A program made the translations under genes and the position numbers. Positions 1-10,079 of a stretch of DNA of 64,000 nt are shown here, one piece after another (the stretch's first letter is position 1; every line of letters begins with the position of its first letter). The stretch comes from Euryodendron excelsum. Its lineage: Eukaryota > Streptophyta > Magnoliopsida > Ericales > Pentaphylacaceae. The stretch is from NCBI GenBank assembly GCA_033060915.1, contig CM065387.1, positions 36,527,501 to 36,591,500 of the forward strand, written 5' to 3'. The notes beneath the pieces are model-generated. The model searched no databases. It was not told where the DNA came from and saw only the letters and a list, made by a program, of their open reading frames with translations.

Positions 1-262
1 CAAGTGCACAATATAAAATATTCATGGCTTTGGTATTAGATTGTAGCATTTTCAAATCATCTTCATCCCATTCAGATTCTGGTTAGGGATATCAGTTCTA
101 TCTACTGTAGTTGTAGGTGTTTTGAGACCATTTACTATGAGTCTCCATAATTGATAGTCTACCGATTGAATATAAATTCTCATTCTATTTTTTCAATAAT
201 TGTAATTAGTGCCATTGAGCATAGGTGGTCTATTTATTGGATTGACCCTCACCGAGAGAGTT
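1..262 (-). pseudogene. copia gag N-terminus, broken
   Basis: Translation of the minus strand gives NPINRPPMLNGTNYNY, then a stop where a Trp codon is expected (TGG to TGA near 193), then KNRMRIYIQSVDYQLWRLIV. This is the usual N-terminal region of plant copia Gag (DUF4219/UBN2 type). About 40 codons later a frameshift is needed to continue into a WDEDD-like segment ending at the window edge. Gag would package element RNA in cytoplasmic particles. The start codon is not clear. Confidence 0.7.
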
Positions 263-319
263 TCTAAAATTGGTTGCCATAGATCTATTCTTAGGATGTG
301 AAGCCTTAAAACAAGAATA

Positions 320-334
320 CAAGCTCTGATACCA
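320..334 (-). other. copia primer-binding site
   Basis: The minus strand reads TGGTATCAGAGCTTG, the classic plant copia primer-binding site complementary to the 3' end of initiator-Met tRNA. It lies 5 nt inside the LTR end at 340 and fixes the orientation of the element. Confidence 0.85.
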
Positions 335-339
335 ATTAT

Positions 340-2265
340 TGGCCCAAAAGGCAACCCAAGAGGGAGGTGAATTAGGTTTTTTGAAGATAAATGACAATTA
401 AGATTAATTAAAATTAATCTAATCAAAGTAACAGTGATCAATCAATATATAAAGCAACGTAATCAAATGAAGAATATAAAATAGAGCAATAGAAAGAACA
501 TAAAGAATTACCGAGGTTTAACCACAATCCGTGATCTACGTCTTCACCCCAAGATCCCCTTTAAGTCTTCCTCCACTATGTAATCTCTAATTATAAATGA
601 ATACTGATTGACCAAGTGTTCAGCTCACTATATACACAAGAACTTCTTCCCAAGTTCTTCAGCCACCAAATGGTCTTGTCTAAGATCGACTCAAACTTAC
701 AAGATTTTTTATTCCACAAGAGAACTCTCAAACTCTCACTTACAGGTGTATAAAGATATACAAATGATTTTACAAACTCTCTAACAAGAGTAGATTGTAC
801 AATAAAAGCTCACACAGTAAAGACAACAAGAATGTTCAGGATTTTCAGTTTGATTAGTCAGTGGATGTTTATTTCTTGTGTCTCTTCTTGTATAAATGCA
901 GTTGGAAGCTTGTATATAAACTCATGTATTGATTTTATCCATTGGAGGTTGTTGAGACTCATTTAATGCACGTCCGGTCTGTTATAATGTTAAAAAAACT
1001 AACCGTTATTTCCCAGGGGGTTGACTCTAGGCTTAATGGGTCGACTCATCTGGTCTGCATTTTACAGATGTTGTCCACTGTCTCCAAGGGTCAGCTCTTC
1101 ATTTCCATGAGTCGACTCGTTGATCATTCTGTCTTCGAGTTATTTTGCTTCTGTCTTCATGGGTCGACTCTTCATTTTCATGAGTCGACTCTTTGTACAG
1201 AAATCTTTCTCCTGTCTTCATGAGTCGATTCTTTATATTCATGAGTTGGCTCATTGATTATTTGGCCTTCAAGTTTTTGCTTTTGTCTTCATGAGACAAC
1301 TCTTCACTTCCATGAGTCGGCTCATTACCTAGAAATCTTTATTCTGTCTTCCAATGATCAAGTTCATCTTCAGCAATATTATTAGATCTTCAAAGAGTCT
1401 TCTCTTTGGGGTATGATGATCAATCAAAGTCTTTAACTTAACAAAGTTATCTTCTATTCAATTTGGATTGAATCAATAATTTGATATTCATCTTTTCTTG
1501 AATTTTAAACTATCAGGGCTTCATTCAATCAAGTTGATCTCTTTTTCTTTGTTGCATATCTTCTTCTCTCATTGTAGAGCTTTCTCTTTCAATGCCAAGC
1601 TTTCTCTATTGCGCAGAGCTTTAGAATGCTTCATTGCCGATTTCTTCTCTTTGCTAGCAAATCTTCTTTCTTCTTTAGAATCATCTCACTGAGATTTTTG
1701 TAAGCTTGATGAAATCTTTTTAAACATATTGTCTTCATTGATTATTTACAATTAAGAAGAATTCTTTGGTTGGATTCTTTGTAGAGATCAGACAGTTAAG
1801 ATGAATTTTCTTCTCAAGCATCCTTCATCAGGTTATCTTGAATTTGATCTTTGCACACTAGATAAAAGTCTTCTTTTTAAGCTTTTTCAATCAAATCATC
1901 TTCAACTGATCTATGCACATTCTGATGAAGTCTTCAATCTTTTTGAGTGCAAGTCAACTTCATTGAGTCTATGCATACTTGATGAAAGCTTTATTTGAAC
2001 ACCTTCAATCTTTTCGAATGCAAATCATTTGTTTGAAGTAGAAATAGGCGTCAATACTCTGTTTGGTACGTTGCATAACTCTTGGAGTCCATTGCTTGAT
2101 CCTGAGCTTATTGTGCATTCACTTTGACATATATTAGACTTATGGTTGAATTTTAAGTCTAAATAATAAACTTTATTAATCTGTACATTAAGTAAATGTA
2201 TTAGTAAAATAACACAAGGTTTAGTTATCATCAAAATCAACATGGGAATCAACCTTGAGTCAACA
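340..2265 (-). repeat. copia long terminal repeat, about 1.9 kb
   Basis: TG..CA-bounded LTR on the minus strand. It contains, in order of transcription, an array of paired GAGTCGACTC-like palindromes (1323 to 1018), an AACGGTTAG motif at about 1007, GCATTAAATG at 969 and a TTTATA box at 896. Its last part resembles the usual plant LTR 3' end (the equivalent of TTCACCTCCCTCTTGGG). The short ORFs in it look incidental. Confidence 0.75.
1018..1323. repeat. array of five palindrome pairs (GAGTCGACTC type)
   Basis: Ten copies of a 10 bp palindrome-like motif start at 1018, 1038, 1088, 1109, 1161, 1182, 1222, 1243, 1293 and 1314. They form five pairs with starts 20-21 bp apart; pairs recur every 60-73 bp. 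The best copies are GAGTCGACTC (1109, 1182); others are GGGTCGACTC or have decayed. The array lies about 120-430 bp upstream of the LTR TATA box on the minus strand. The same design recurs at 55168-55475. Confidence 0.85.
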
Positions 2266-2608
2266 GAGGGGACAACCACATCTTCCACTACCCTGTCAAG
2301 ATCTTGATCACGCAATGATACGTCACCACGTGGAAAGGTTACCATTTCCATTACTTGCCTACAGATACTCCTGGGACCACGCCAAAACTACGCTAGTATA
2401 AAAGGCAACCGAAGCCTTTCTCCCCAAGCTATATATACGAAACCCTAGCTGAAACTCTGTAAGATTATCCTCCCAAAACCTAACTTTGGCATCGGAGAGT
2501 CTTTAACAAGCACCACACCGATGTTCTTTAACCTAGCTTCCCTTCACAGTCAACTGGAGACGTTCATCGTGACCTAGGGGCAGACCTTACAAGTTTATTA
2601 ATCTATTA
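2266..2608 (+). repeat. 5' LTR remnant of gypsy 1
   Basis: Closely matches the 3' LTR from about 16176 to 16516; both contain the stretch from GGACAACC through GCTAGTATAAAAGGCAACC to ACCTTACAAGTTTATT. The GTATAAAAG at 2396-2404 is a good TATA box. The upstream part of this LTR is beyond the copia insertion and outside the window. Confidence 0.85.
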
Positions 2609-2610
2609 GT

Positions 2611-2630
2611 TGGCGCTGTCTGTGGAAATC
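2611..2630 (+). other. primer-binding site of gypsy 1
   Basis: TGGCGCTGTCTGTGG lies 2 nt after the LTR end at 2608. It resembles the TGGCGCCGTCTGTGG-type site of plant Tat/Ogre elements, with one change. This is resemblance to a remembered consensus, not a tRNA alignment. Confidence 0.7.
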
Positions 2631-2689
2631 GACTTTCCATCATTTCCATAGTCTTGACTAGATCTAGTGCTACGCATCTACCACCATTA

Positions 2690-3880
2690 ATGGAGGACCA
2701 AAGTGCGAACCGAGTTACGGCCCTTGAGACCCAAATGGCCGATGTAATGGCCAACATGCAGATGCTGATAATCCAGCATCGAGAGTTACTTCAGTGACTC
2801 CCCACTACACTGGAAGGAGGCTAACAACTTAGGGCCCAACCAAGATATGGAGGGAGGAATGACAATGTCAGCCCCGTGAACAAAGATCTTGTCACCCCAA
2901 GCGGCGGCGGATTGCCACCAAACAGTGCATTACCACCAAATAGAGTATTACCTCCAAACGAAGGGGCCTAACTAGAGGAAGCTCACATCCACGCTCTAGG
3001 TTCACACATATGGCATTACCCCCCAACATACATAAGTTGTGGGGGACAGAATGGAGAATCTCTCCACCTGAGACGAATGTATTAGAGCCTTCCAAGCCCA
3101 ATCGATAGGGGTCATAGAGGTCATCAAGACGAAGACTCCCATCATCATAGAGAAGTTGGTAAACAGAACCGACTCCCTTTTCACCCAAAATGTGATGGGA
3201 GTGCCCCTACCACCAAAGTTTAAGATGCCAACCCTGGAAATGTTTTATGGGACCAAAGACCCTTTAGACCATCTACAGACCTTTAAGACTTTGATGCAGC
3301 TACAGGCTGTTCCAGACGAGATCATGTGTAGAGGCTTCCTAATCACTCTCAAAGGAGCCCCTAGAGTGTGGTTCAACCGAATCCAACCCTCTACTATTAG
3401 TTCCTTCGTCTAACTTAGTAAGCTGTTCATAGGACGCTATATTGGAGGCCAGAGGCAAAGAAAACCAGCTACTTGCCTACTCAACGTAAAGCAAAAGAAT
3501 GAGGAGACACTTAGGGAGTTTGTCACTAGGTTCAACTTGGAAACCCTAGGAGTCGATGATATTGATGACAAGGTTGCAGTTACCGCTTTCATGAGCGATT
3601 TGAGAATCCACAAGTTCTTATTCTCGTTGGCCAAGGAACCCCCAAAGAGCATGGCTGACCTTATGCTCAGAGCCTAAAAACACATGAACGCGAGATGTGA
3701 CCAAGATGGGGACACCAACTCTCACCCCGAGAAGAAGAAGAGGCCAGTTGACGACAATAAGGAAGACAAAGAAAAGAAGACCGCAAGAATTGATATACCA
3801 ACAACCCGAATAGAGGGGATAAGAAGCTAATTTGTTGGCTTCGATCGCAACTTCAACCCTCAAACGGCACCATTGGAGCA
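2690..3880 (+). pseudogene. gag of gypsy 1
   Basis: Likely start is ATG at 2690, giving MEDQSANRVTALETQMADV, a short coiled-coil-like N-terminus. The core retrotransposon Gag domain follows at about 3200-3680 (LPPKFKMPTLEMFYGTKDPL, then a WFNRI motif and, after a stop near 3412, LREFVTRFN). A Lys/Asp-rich tail follows. Stops at about 2796, 3412 and 3675 and at least one frame change disable it. The product would be the structural protein of cytoplasmic particles. Confidence 0.8.
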
Positions 3881-3899
3881 CTTCTTGAACAAGATCAGG

Positions 3900-4420
3900 A
3901 ACGATCCAGACTTGAAATGGCTCGAGAGATTAAGGAGCCCTCCAGAGAAGAGAAACAAAAGGAAGCATTGCCTGTTCCCCAGGGATCACGACCACAACAC
4001 TGATGACAACATCGATTTCAAGTAGTAGATTAAAAACCTAATAAGGTAGGGTCGCCTGGGGAGATTAGTGGTGGGCTAAGGGCATGATAGGCTACGTGCT
4101 ACAGAACGAAGAAGCCTAGATAGAACCCTACAACACCAGTGCCAGATTAGAGAGATGTGGGTCATCGTAGGGCTAATCAAGGTGATCAACTTTCTGGTGG
4201 TGGACTATTCTTTAGCCTATAACGTGATCATAGGGCGAATAGCCCTAAACCAGTTCAAGGTAGTAACCTCCACCTACCATCTAAGGTTGAAGTTTCCAAC
4301 CGACCATAGAGTGGGGACAGTGAAAGGTGACCAAATAACGGCGAGGGAGTGATACATAGCCTCCCTTAAGGGGGACACTGTCTAAGAAACTACAATGATA
4401 AATGAGCTAGAAGTACGAGA
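3900..4420 (+). pseudogene. gag C-terminus and protease remnant of gypsy 1
   Basis: Around 3965-4060 a CLFPRDHDHNTDDNIDFK-like segment is the degraded nucleocapsid-like region. A protease C-terminal part follows (FLVVDYSLAYNVIIGR at about 4191-4240), the segment downstream of the catalytic Asp in related elements. The active-site motif itself is not found, so the N-terminal half of the protease appears deleted. Stops are frequent. Confidence 0.65.
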
Positions 4421-4499
4421 CAAAGAATGGGTGAAAAGGGGAGAACCAGTGAAAGACCTAGAGGAAGTGAACATAAGTAGCCAAGACCTGGCTGGCAGC

Positions 4500-5870
4500 C
4501 CAGAATAGGCCAGAGTGGTCATGATCGGGTCTGCAGCGCCAGAGCCGCTTAAGGACGAACTGAGAAGCTTTCTCAAGTGTAACACTGACATCTTTGCCTG
4601 GACGTATGAGGATATGCCAGGCACCGACCCCAGGATTGCTACTCATAACCTCAACATTTCATCCGAATCAGGCCAGCCAAACAGAAGAGAAGGAGCTTTG
4701 CCCTAGAGTGTAACGAAGCCATAGCCGACAAGGTAGGCAAGCTCATTTAGACTAAGTTCATCAAAGAAGCCCAATAATCAACCTGACTCTCCAATGTGGT
4801 GATGGTAAAGAAGGTAAACAGGAAATGGAGGATGTGTGTTGAATTTACAGACCTCAACAAGGAGTGCCCCAAATATAGCTTCCCTCTACCTAGCATTGAA
4901 CTTATAGTAGATTCTACTGTGGGATATGAGATGCTCACGTTCATGGATGCGTTCTCGGCGTACAACCAAGATGGTTGAAAGAGACCAAGAACACACATCC
5001 TTCATCATAGACAAGGGGTTATATTATTATAAAGTGATGCCGTTCGGTCTGAAGAATGCCGAGGTAACTTACTAACGGTTGGTGAACAAGATGTTCAAAT
5101 CCCAAATCAGAAGGTCTACATCAATGACATGTTGGTCAAGAGTAAGCAGACAACTGACCACCTAAAGGATCTAAAGGAAACTTTTCAAACCCTTAAGGCC
5201 TATAACATGAAGCTAAATCCTGCCAAGTGTGCATTCGGGATAGCGTTGGGAAAGTTCCTAGGATTTATGGTCTTACACAGGGGGATAGAGGCCAACTTAA
5301 AAAAATTTAGTGCGATACTAGGAATGCAAGCATTAAAGACAATCAAAGATATTCAAAGGTTGGCAGGCAGAGTAGCAGCCCTGAACAGATTCATTTCCAG
5401 GTCCACTAACAAAATGCCTCCCTTTCTTTAAGACACTAAAAAAAGCATTCCAATGGACTGGCGAATGTGAGAAAGCCTTCTAGCAGTTAAAGCAGTATTT
5501 GGGCTCAGCTCCTCTACTTAGCTGAACAGTCACTGGGGAGGAACTTTATCTCTACTTGGCTGTTTTGGTAGCAGCAGTAAGCTCAGCCCTCGTCTGAGAA
5601 GACCAAAGGGTCCAGAAACAGATCTACTACACCAGCAGGGCCCTCAGAGGAGCAGAGGAGAGGTACCCAAAGATGGAGTTGCTGGCCTTTGCTTTGGTAA
5701 CATCAGCACGGAGGCTCATACCCTATTTCTTAGTGCACTCAATCGTGGTCTTGACTAACCAACCCCTAAAAAAAGTATTGCACAAGCCTGAAACTTTAAG
5801 GGGCTTCATGAAGTGGTTAGTGGAGCTCAGTTAGTTCAATATTCAGTACAGACCATGGGTGGCTACTAAG
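4500..5870 (+). pseudogene. reverse transcriptase and RNase H of gypsy 1
   Basis: Motifs in order: VVMVKKVNRKWRMCVEFTDL at about 4796, FMDAFSAYNQ at about 4940, MPFGLKNAEVTY at about 5038 and the catalytic box near 5117. The box reads YIND instead of YxDD, so the first catalytic Asp is Asn. A few codons before it are missing. The connection and first RNase H domain continue to about 5870 with several stops. The enzyme copied element RNA into DNA in Gag particles; this copy cannot. Confidence 0.85.
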
Positions 5871-6480
5871 GGACAAGCGTCGGTAGATTTTATTACAGAA
5901 TTTACAACCCTCCCTGACACCCCGACCGAAGTAAATGATATAGAGAATAACTGGATATTGAATGTTGATGGCTCATCCACCAGACAGTCAAGTGGGGCAA
6001 ACGTTGTTCTTATCACCCCAGATGGCCATAAAGTGGAGTATGCTATCAGGTTCAAGTTCCTAGCAACCAACAACAAAGCAGAATATGAGACCTTTATAGT
6101 TAAACTTCGAATCGTTTAGAGAATGGAGGCAGAGCAGGTAAGAGTCAGGGGGGACTCGCAGCTCGTGATCGAGCAGATCCAGGGAGAATATGAAGCAAGG
6201 GAAAAAAAGATGAAGGAATATTTCCAGATGGCTAAAAGCTTAGCCAGGAAAGTCTTTAGGATATTGCTGTAGAGAATCCCCATATTGGAGAACGAAGAGG
6301 CCGACTGATTGGCAAGAATCACGTCATTAGAGCAGCTCGACCTCGAAGTGCCCATGGAGATCTGTAATTCACCGAGCATCCAAACCCCAGAAGTTAAAGC
6401 TGTGGAAATAGAAGCCTCATGGGCCAAACCGTTCAGAGATTACCAGGAGCTGAACACCCTCCTAGAAGACAAGTAGTAGG
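5871..6480 (+). pseudogene. second (archaeal-type) RNase H domain of gypsy 1
   Basis: WILNVDGSSTRQSSGANVVL, then NNKAEYE, RGDSQLVIEQ and EEAD, gives the D-E-D-D pattern of the extra RNase H carried by the Tat branch of plant gypsy elements, placed between the normal RNase H and integrase. There are stops near 6117, 6270 and 6306. This domain is the main reason for assigning the element to Tat. Confidence 0.8.
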
Positions 6481-7632
6481 CAAGAAAAGTCAAGTTTAGA
6501 GCTAGCCGCTATGTAAGACTTGATGGCGTTCTATACGAAAGGGGGCACACCCTCCCCCTCCTCAAGTGTGCCAAAAAAGAAGAAACCATTTACATAATGA
6601 AGGAGATCTATGAAAGAATCTATGGAAACCACTCTGGAAGATGTTCCCTAGCCAACAAAATCCTCAGAGCAGCATACTACTGGCCAACCATGAACAAGGA
6701 TTCCAAGGAGTTCCTAAAAAAATGTGACAAGTGCTAGCGATTTTCTAACATCCCCAAACAGCCCGCCCAAGAATTGACCCCCATCCAGAGCCTATGGCCT
6801 TTTGTCTAGTGGGGAATCGACATTGTGGGCCTATTACCCCTAAGTAAAAGGCATAACAAGTTTACGGTAGTGACCATCGATTATTTTACCTAGTGGGTCG
6901 AAGCAGAAGCCCTCACCACCATTACAAAGCAAAAAATGGCCTCCTACTTTCGAAAAAACATTGTGTGCCATTTTGGGATCCCAAAAGTGGTCATCATAGA
7001 TAATGGGAAACAATTTGAAGGAAAGCAATTTAGCAGATTGTGTTTAAATTTGCAAATCAACCACCATTTCTCCTCACTAGAGACCCCCAAGCAAATGGAC
7101 AGGTAGAGGTGACCAACATGTCCTACCTTAAGATCATTAAGACCAAGTTGGAAAGGGCCAAGGGACTATGGGTAGAAGAACTTTTCAGTATCTTATGGGT
7201 CTACAGAACCACTGAAAGAGTCTCCACTAAAAAAATCCCTTTTCTCTCTTACTTTTGGAATAGAAGCGATTATACCTGTTGAGATCGGCCTCCCAATCCC
7301 AAGGGTTCAAGACTATGATCCAGAGACAAATGACGAGGCCTTGGCAATTGACCTAGATTTACTGGAGGAGAAGAGACTACAGTTAGCAATTAGAATGGCT
7401 TCATACCACAACGGCCGAGTGCGCTTGAGGGACTTTAAGCTAGGAGAGTTGGTTCTAAAGAAGGTTAACCAATCCACCCAAATTGCCCAGGCTGGGAAGC
7501 CTGGCCAAAATTAGGAAGGACTTACAAGGTGATTGGTTGTACAAGGAAGGGCACATACAGACTAAGGGGTTAAATGGCAAAGAATTGCCTCATCCTTGGC
7601 ATGCTGAGCACCTGAGAAAATACTATGTGTGA
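6481..7632 (+). pseudogene. integrase of gypsy 1
   Basis: A zinc-binding N-terminal part is recognisable (YWPTMNKDSKEFLKKCDKC at about 6680), followed by the catalytic core with Asp at 6819 (GIDIVG), Asp at 6999 (IIDNGKQF) and Glu at 7105 (NGQVEV), the D-D-35-E triad. The end PHPWHAEHLRKYYV stops at 7630-7632, the normal C-terminus of plant gypsy Pol. TAG stops replace Gln and Trp codons at several sites and the frame changes near 7035 and 7260. Confidence 0.82.
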
Positions 7633-7769
7633 ACAACTCCTCTCTCCCCCAGATGTAATAGTAGATGAAGAGATTAATGAAAAATTGGTATCCTACAAAA
7701 ACTTTGTTTACAAATCTTTCAATTCATTTCCATGAATGCCTTAATCTTTTCCTTGCAAAGGATACCACT

Positions 7770-8300
7770 TCAAAAGTCCTGTTCAGCCTCCAGATCGAGC
7801 AGACAGAGGCCAAGCGCCCAAGGCTTAATGCCACTATAAAAGTCCTATTTAGCGTCTAGACCGAGCAGGCAGAGGCCAAGCGCCCAAAGCTTAAAGCCCA
7901 TTGTAGATGTCCTGCTCGGCCTCCAGACCGAGTAGGCAGATGCTAAGTGCCCAAGGCTTAAAGCTCACTACAAAAGTCCTAGTCAGCCTCCAAACCGAGC
8001 AGGCAGAGGCCAAGCACCTAAGGCTTAACGCCCACTACAAAAGTCTTATTCTTCCTCTATATCGAGCAGGCATAGGCCAAGTGCCCAAGGCTTAACGCCC
8101 ATTCCAAAAATCTTGTGCAGTCACCAGACTGAACATACAAAGGCTAAGTGCCAAAAGTTAAATGCCCATTACAAAAGTCATGTTCAATCACAAGACTGAA
8201 CAGGCAAAGGCTAAGGGCCCAACGCTTAAACGACCACCACAAAAGTCCTGCCCGACTCCCAGGACTGAGCAGGCAGATGGCTAAATAGAACACTACGCTG
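7770..8300 (+). repeat. 66-67 bp tandem repeat in the 3' UTR of gypsy 1, 8 copies
   Basis: The core CAAGCGCCCAAGGCTTAA and variants recur at about 7811, 7877, 7944, 8011, 8078, 8144, 8211 and 8280, a 66-67 bp period. Some units fold: CTCGG at 7915 with CCGAG at 7928, and GTTCAAT at 8182 with ACTGAAC at 8195 (one mismatch). Tandem repeats in this variable part of Tat/Ogre elements are known as a source of satellite DNA. Confidence 0.8.
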
Positions 8301-8546
8301 ATTTAGAAAGCCTGACAAACAAAGAAGAATACGGTGAACACCCCTGACTGAGCATTTGGTCTGGAGGCAATCTTTGCCAAAAAGGATGCCCAAAAGCAAA
8401 CAGAGTAGTGGTCCGGCATAAACATTTATGCAAAAGTAAGACCAAAACGTTCACCCATTGACAAGATAAAAAAGAAAAGGCAAAAATCTATTCATTGATA
8501 ACAATAGATGGATTATAAAAAGGACCAGAGTAGTGTTACATCAAAA

Positions 8547-9533
8547 TCAGTGCAAAGGCAAAACCAAAAAGATAGGAAGTAAAAGATATATAAAAAAACT
8601 ACTTATTTGCTTGGGGGGGGGGGGGGAGGGGGGTTTTGATTGGGCATCATCTTCCTCGGTTACCCTATCCTTCTCTGCTGCCTTGCTCTTCTTAACTGCC
8701 ATAGAGATAGTGTCATCCTCAGGAAGAGAGATCCAGGCTAGAGTGAACTTGGGCACTATCTCCTTGGCCTCAGTGAAGCCTTGCATGTGGGCTCCACCAA
8801 GTGCCAATTGGTAAGTTTCCACTTGGTGGTACTCCTCAAAGGCTTTTTGATGGCTAACTCCACCTGAGTAGGGAAAGGAGCTATCTTCGCCTAAGTAACC
8901 TTCTGGGTAGCCTTCTCGGCAACAAGCTTCTCACGGGCAACCTCCTTGACAACCCTCTCGTTGGCCAAGTCCCCCATCAACTTGGCCTTCTCTTTTTCCA
9001 GGGTCAGCACCCCCCCCCCCCTTCTTTAAGTTGTTCTTCTCTGAAGTAACCTCTTTCAGTTTCTTCTTCAAAGAAATTACCTCAGCCAGGGCTTGGTCGG
9101 CTATGCGTCTCTGCTCAAGGAAGGCCTTCTTGTTGCTCGTCACCCTGAAGCTCAGTATGGAGAGCCTGGTAGCAGCCTAATTAAACAAAAAAGAGAGCAG
9201 AGTCAGAAGCAAGAAGGAATGAACAGAGCAGTTACACCTGCAAAATTTTACAAGATCCACCTTAAGAAGATCTTGACCAAGGTCCCTAGTGAGCTTGTAG
9301 GTGGAATTGCTCGCTAGTTGTTCCCCATCCCCTGGGTGTATTATGCTCTGTAATCTCCTCTAAGCTAGGTCTAGTTGTCAAAAATTATAGAAGCAGTGAT
9401 AGTAAGATCTTGAGGGGAAGGGACAGACTTTGTTGGAGTGTTAGCAAGAGGCGTCGGTGGGGGGAGCGTGGCAGCAGGCATAGCAGGGAGGACTGTTAAT
9501 GCCTCTTGGGTGGCCAGAGGCGCAAGTGGAGGA
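8547..9533 (-). pseudogene. antisense ORF of gypsy 1, C-terminal part
   Basis: Minus-strand coding remnant continuing the antisense ORF that starts near 15480, from which it is separated by the solo LTR at 9534-14384. From N to C it shows a Pro/Ala/Thr-rich linker (9528 to 9371), a Lys/Glu-rich coiled coil (9143 to about 8950, with EVISLKKKLKEVTSEKNNLK) and a tail with ALGGAHMQGFTEAKEIVPKF (about 8822 to 8680). Poly-C at 9007-9020 and poly-G near 8612-8630 disturb the frame. Function unknown. Confidence 0.6.
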
Positions 9534-10079
9534 TGTCGCGCCCAGATTTTTTGCACTCGAGGAATACTCACACAAGCGGAAAAAATGCTGTACTCTCTCG
9601 TTAGAACTCACCTTCCTAGAAGAATGAGTGCGACTAGGTTTGAATTGAAAATCGATTTGAAATAAGGGTTTTTGAAAAAGATTCAGAGTCGCCACCTAAC
9701 TTGATTAAGGTGAGTTAGGTCACCTAAAAACTAAGAATAATCCGAAGACTACACTTATGGTTTTTGGAAAACGATTTTGAAAATATCTCCTCAAGAGAGG
9801 GTTTTTAGGAAAACAGGTTGTTTGGCAACCTTTCGAAAACATTTAGCCCTTTTTTGAAAAATAACTCCTTTTTGGTCTTTGAAATCAGTAATTCTAAGTT
9901 CGGAGGTTGGTTACGTGTAAGGAAGACGCACTAAGCCATCACCCTACCCCGCCCTTTCGGTACCTACATGTCAATCTACCCTAGATTCACCTATGAGAGT
10001 CTTCAACTAACTAATGTTCAACCCTATTCACTTTGAAAAAGAATGTTTAAAAAGAAACTAACATGATGCATGATATGCA

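Larger units (their letters stand above)
1..2265 (-). mobile_element. Ty1-copia retrotransposon, 5' part (runs off the left edge)
   Basis: On the minus strand this reads LTR (2265 to 340), a 5 nt spacer, a primer-binding site (334 to 320) and the start of gag (about 262 to 1). The LTR opens TGTTGACTCAAGG and ends in CA. It lies inside the 5' LTR of the gypsy element that continues from 2266, so it inserted later. Only one end is in the window, so the target duplication (expected GAGGG next to 2265) cannot be checked. Gag carries an in-frame stop and a frameshift, so this copy is dead. Confidence 0.8.

Noticed and set aside
1018..1323. CRISPR-like regular repeats
   Set aside because: Motifs are 10 bp, paired and within an LTR of a plant retrotransposon; no spacers or cas genes.
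8612..8630. Poly-G and poly-C runs (also 9007-9020, 43457-43470, 59812-59823) as functional G-quadruplex sites
   Set aside because: They interrupt former reading frames and are more simply slippage tracts or possible assembly length errors.
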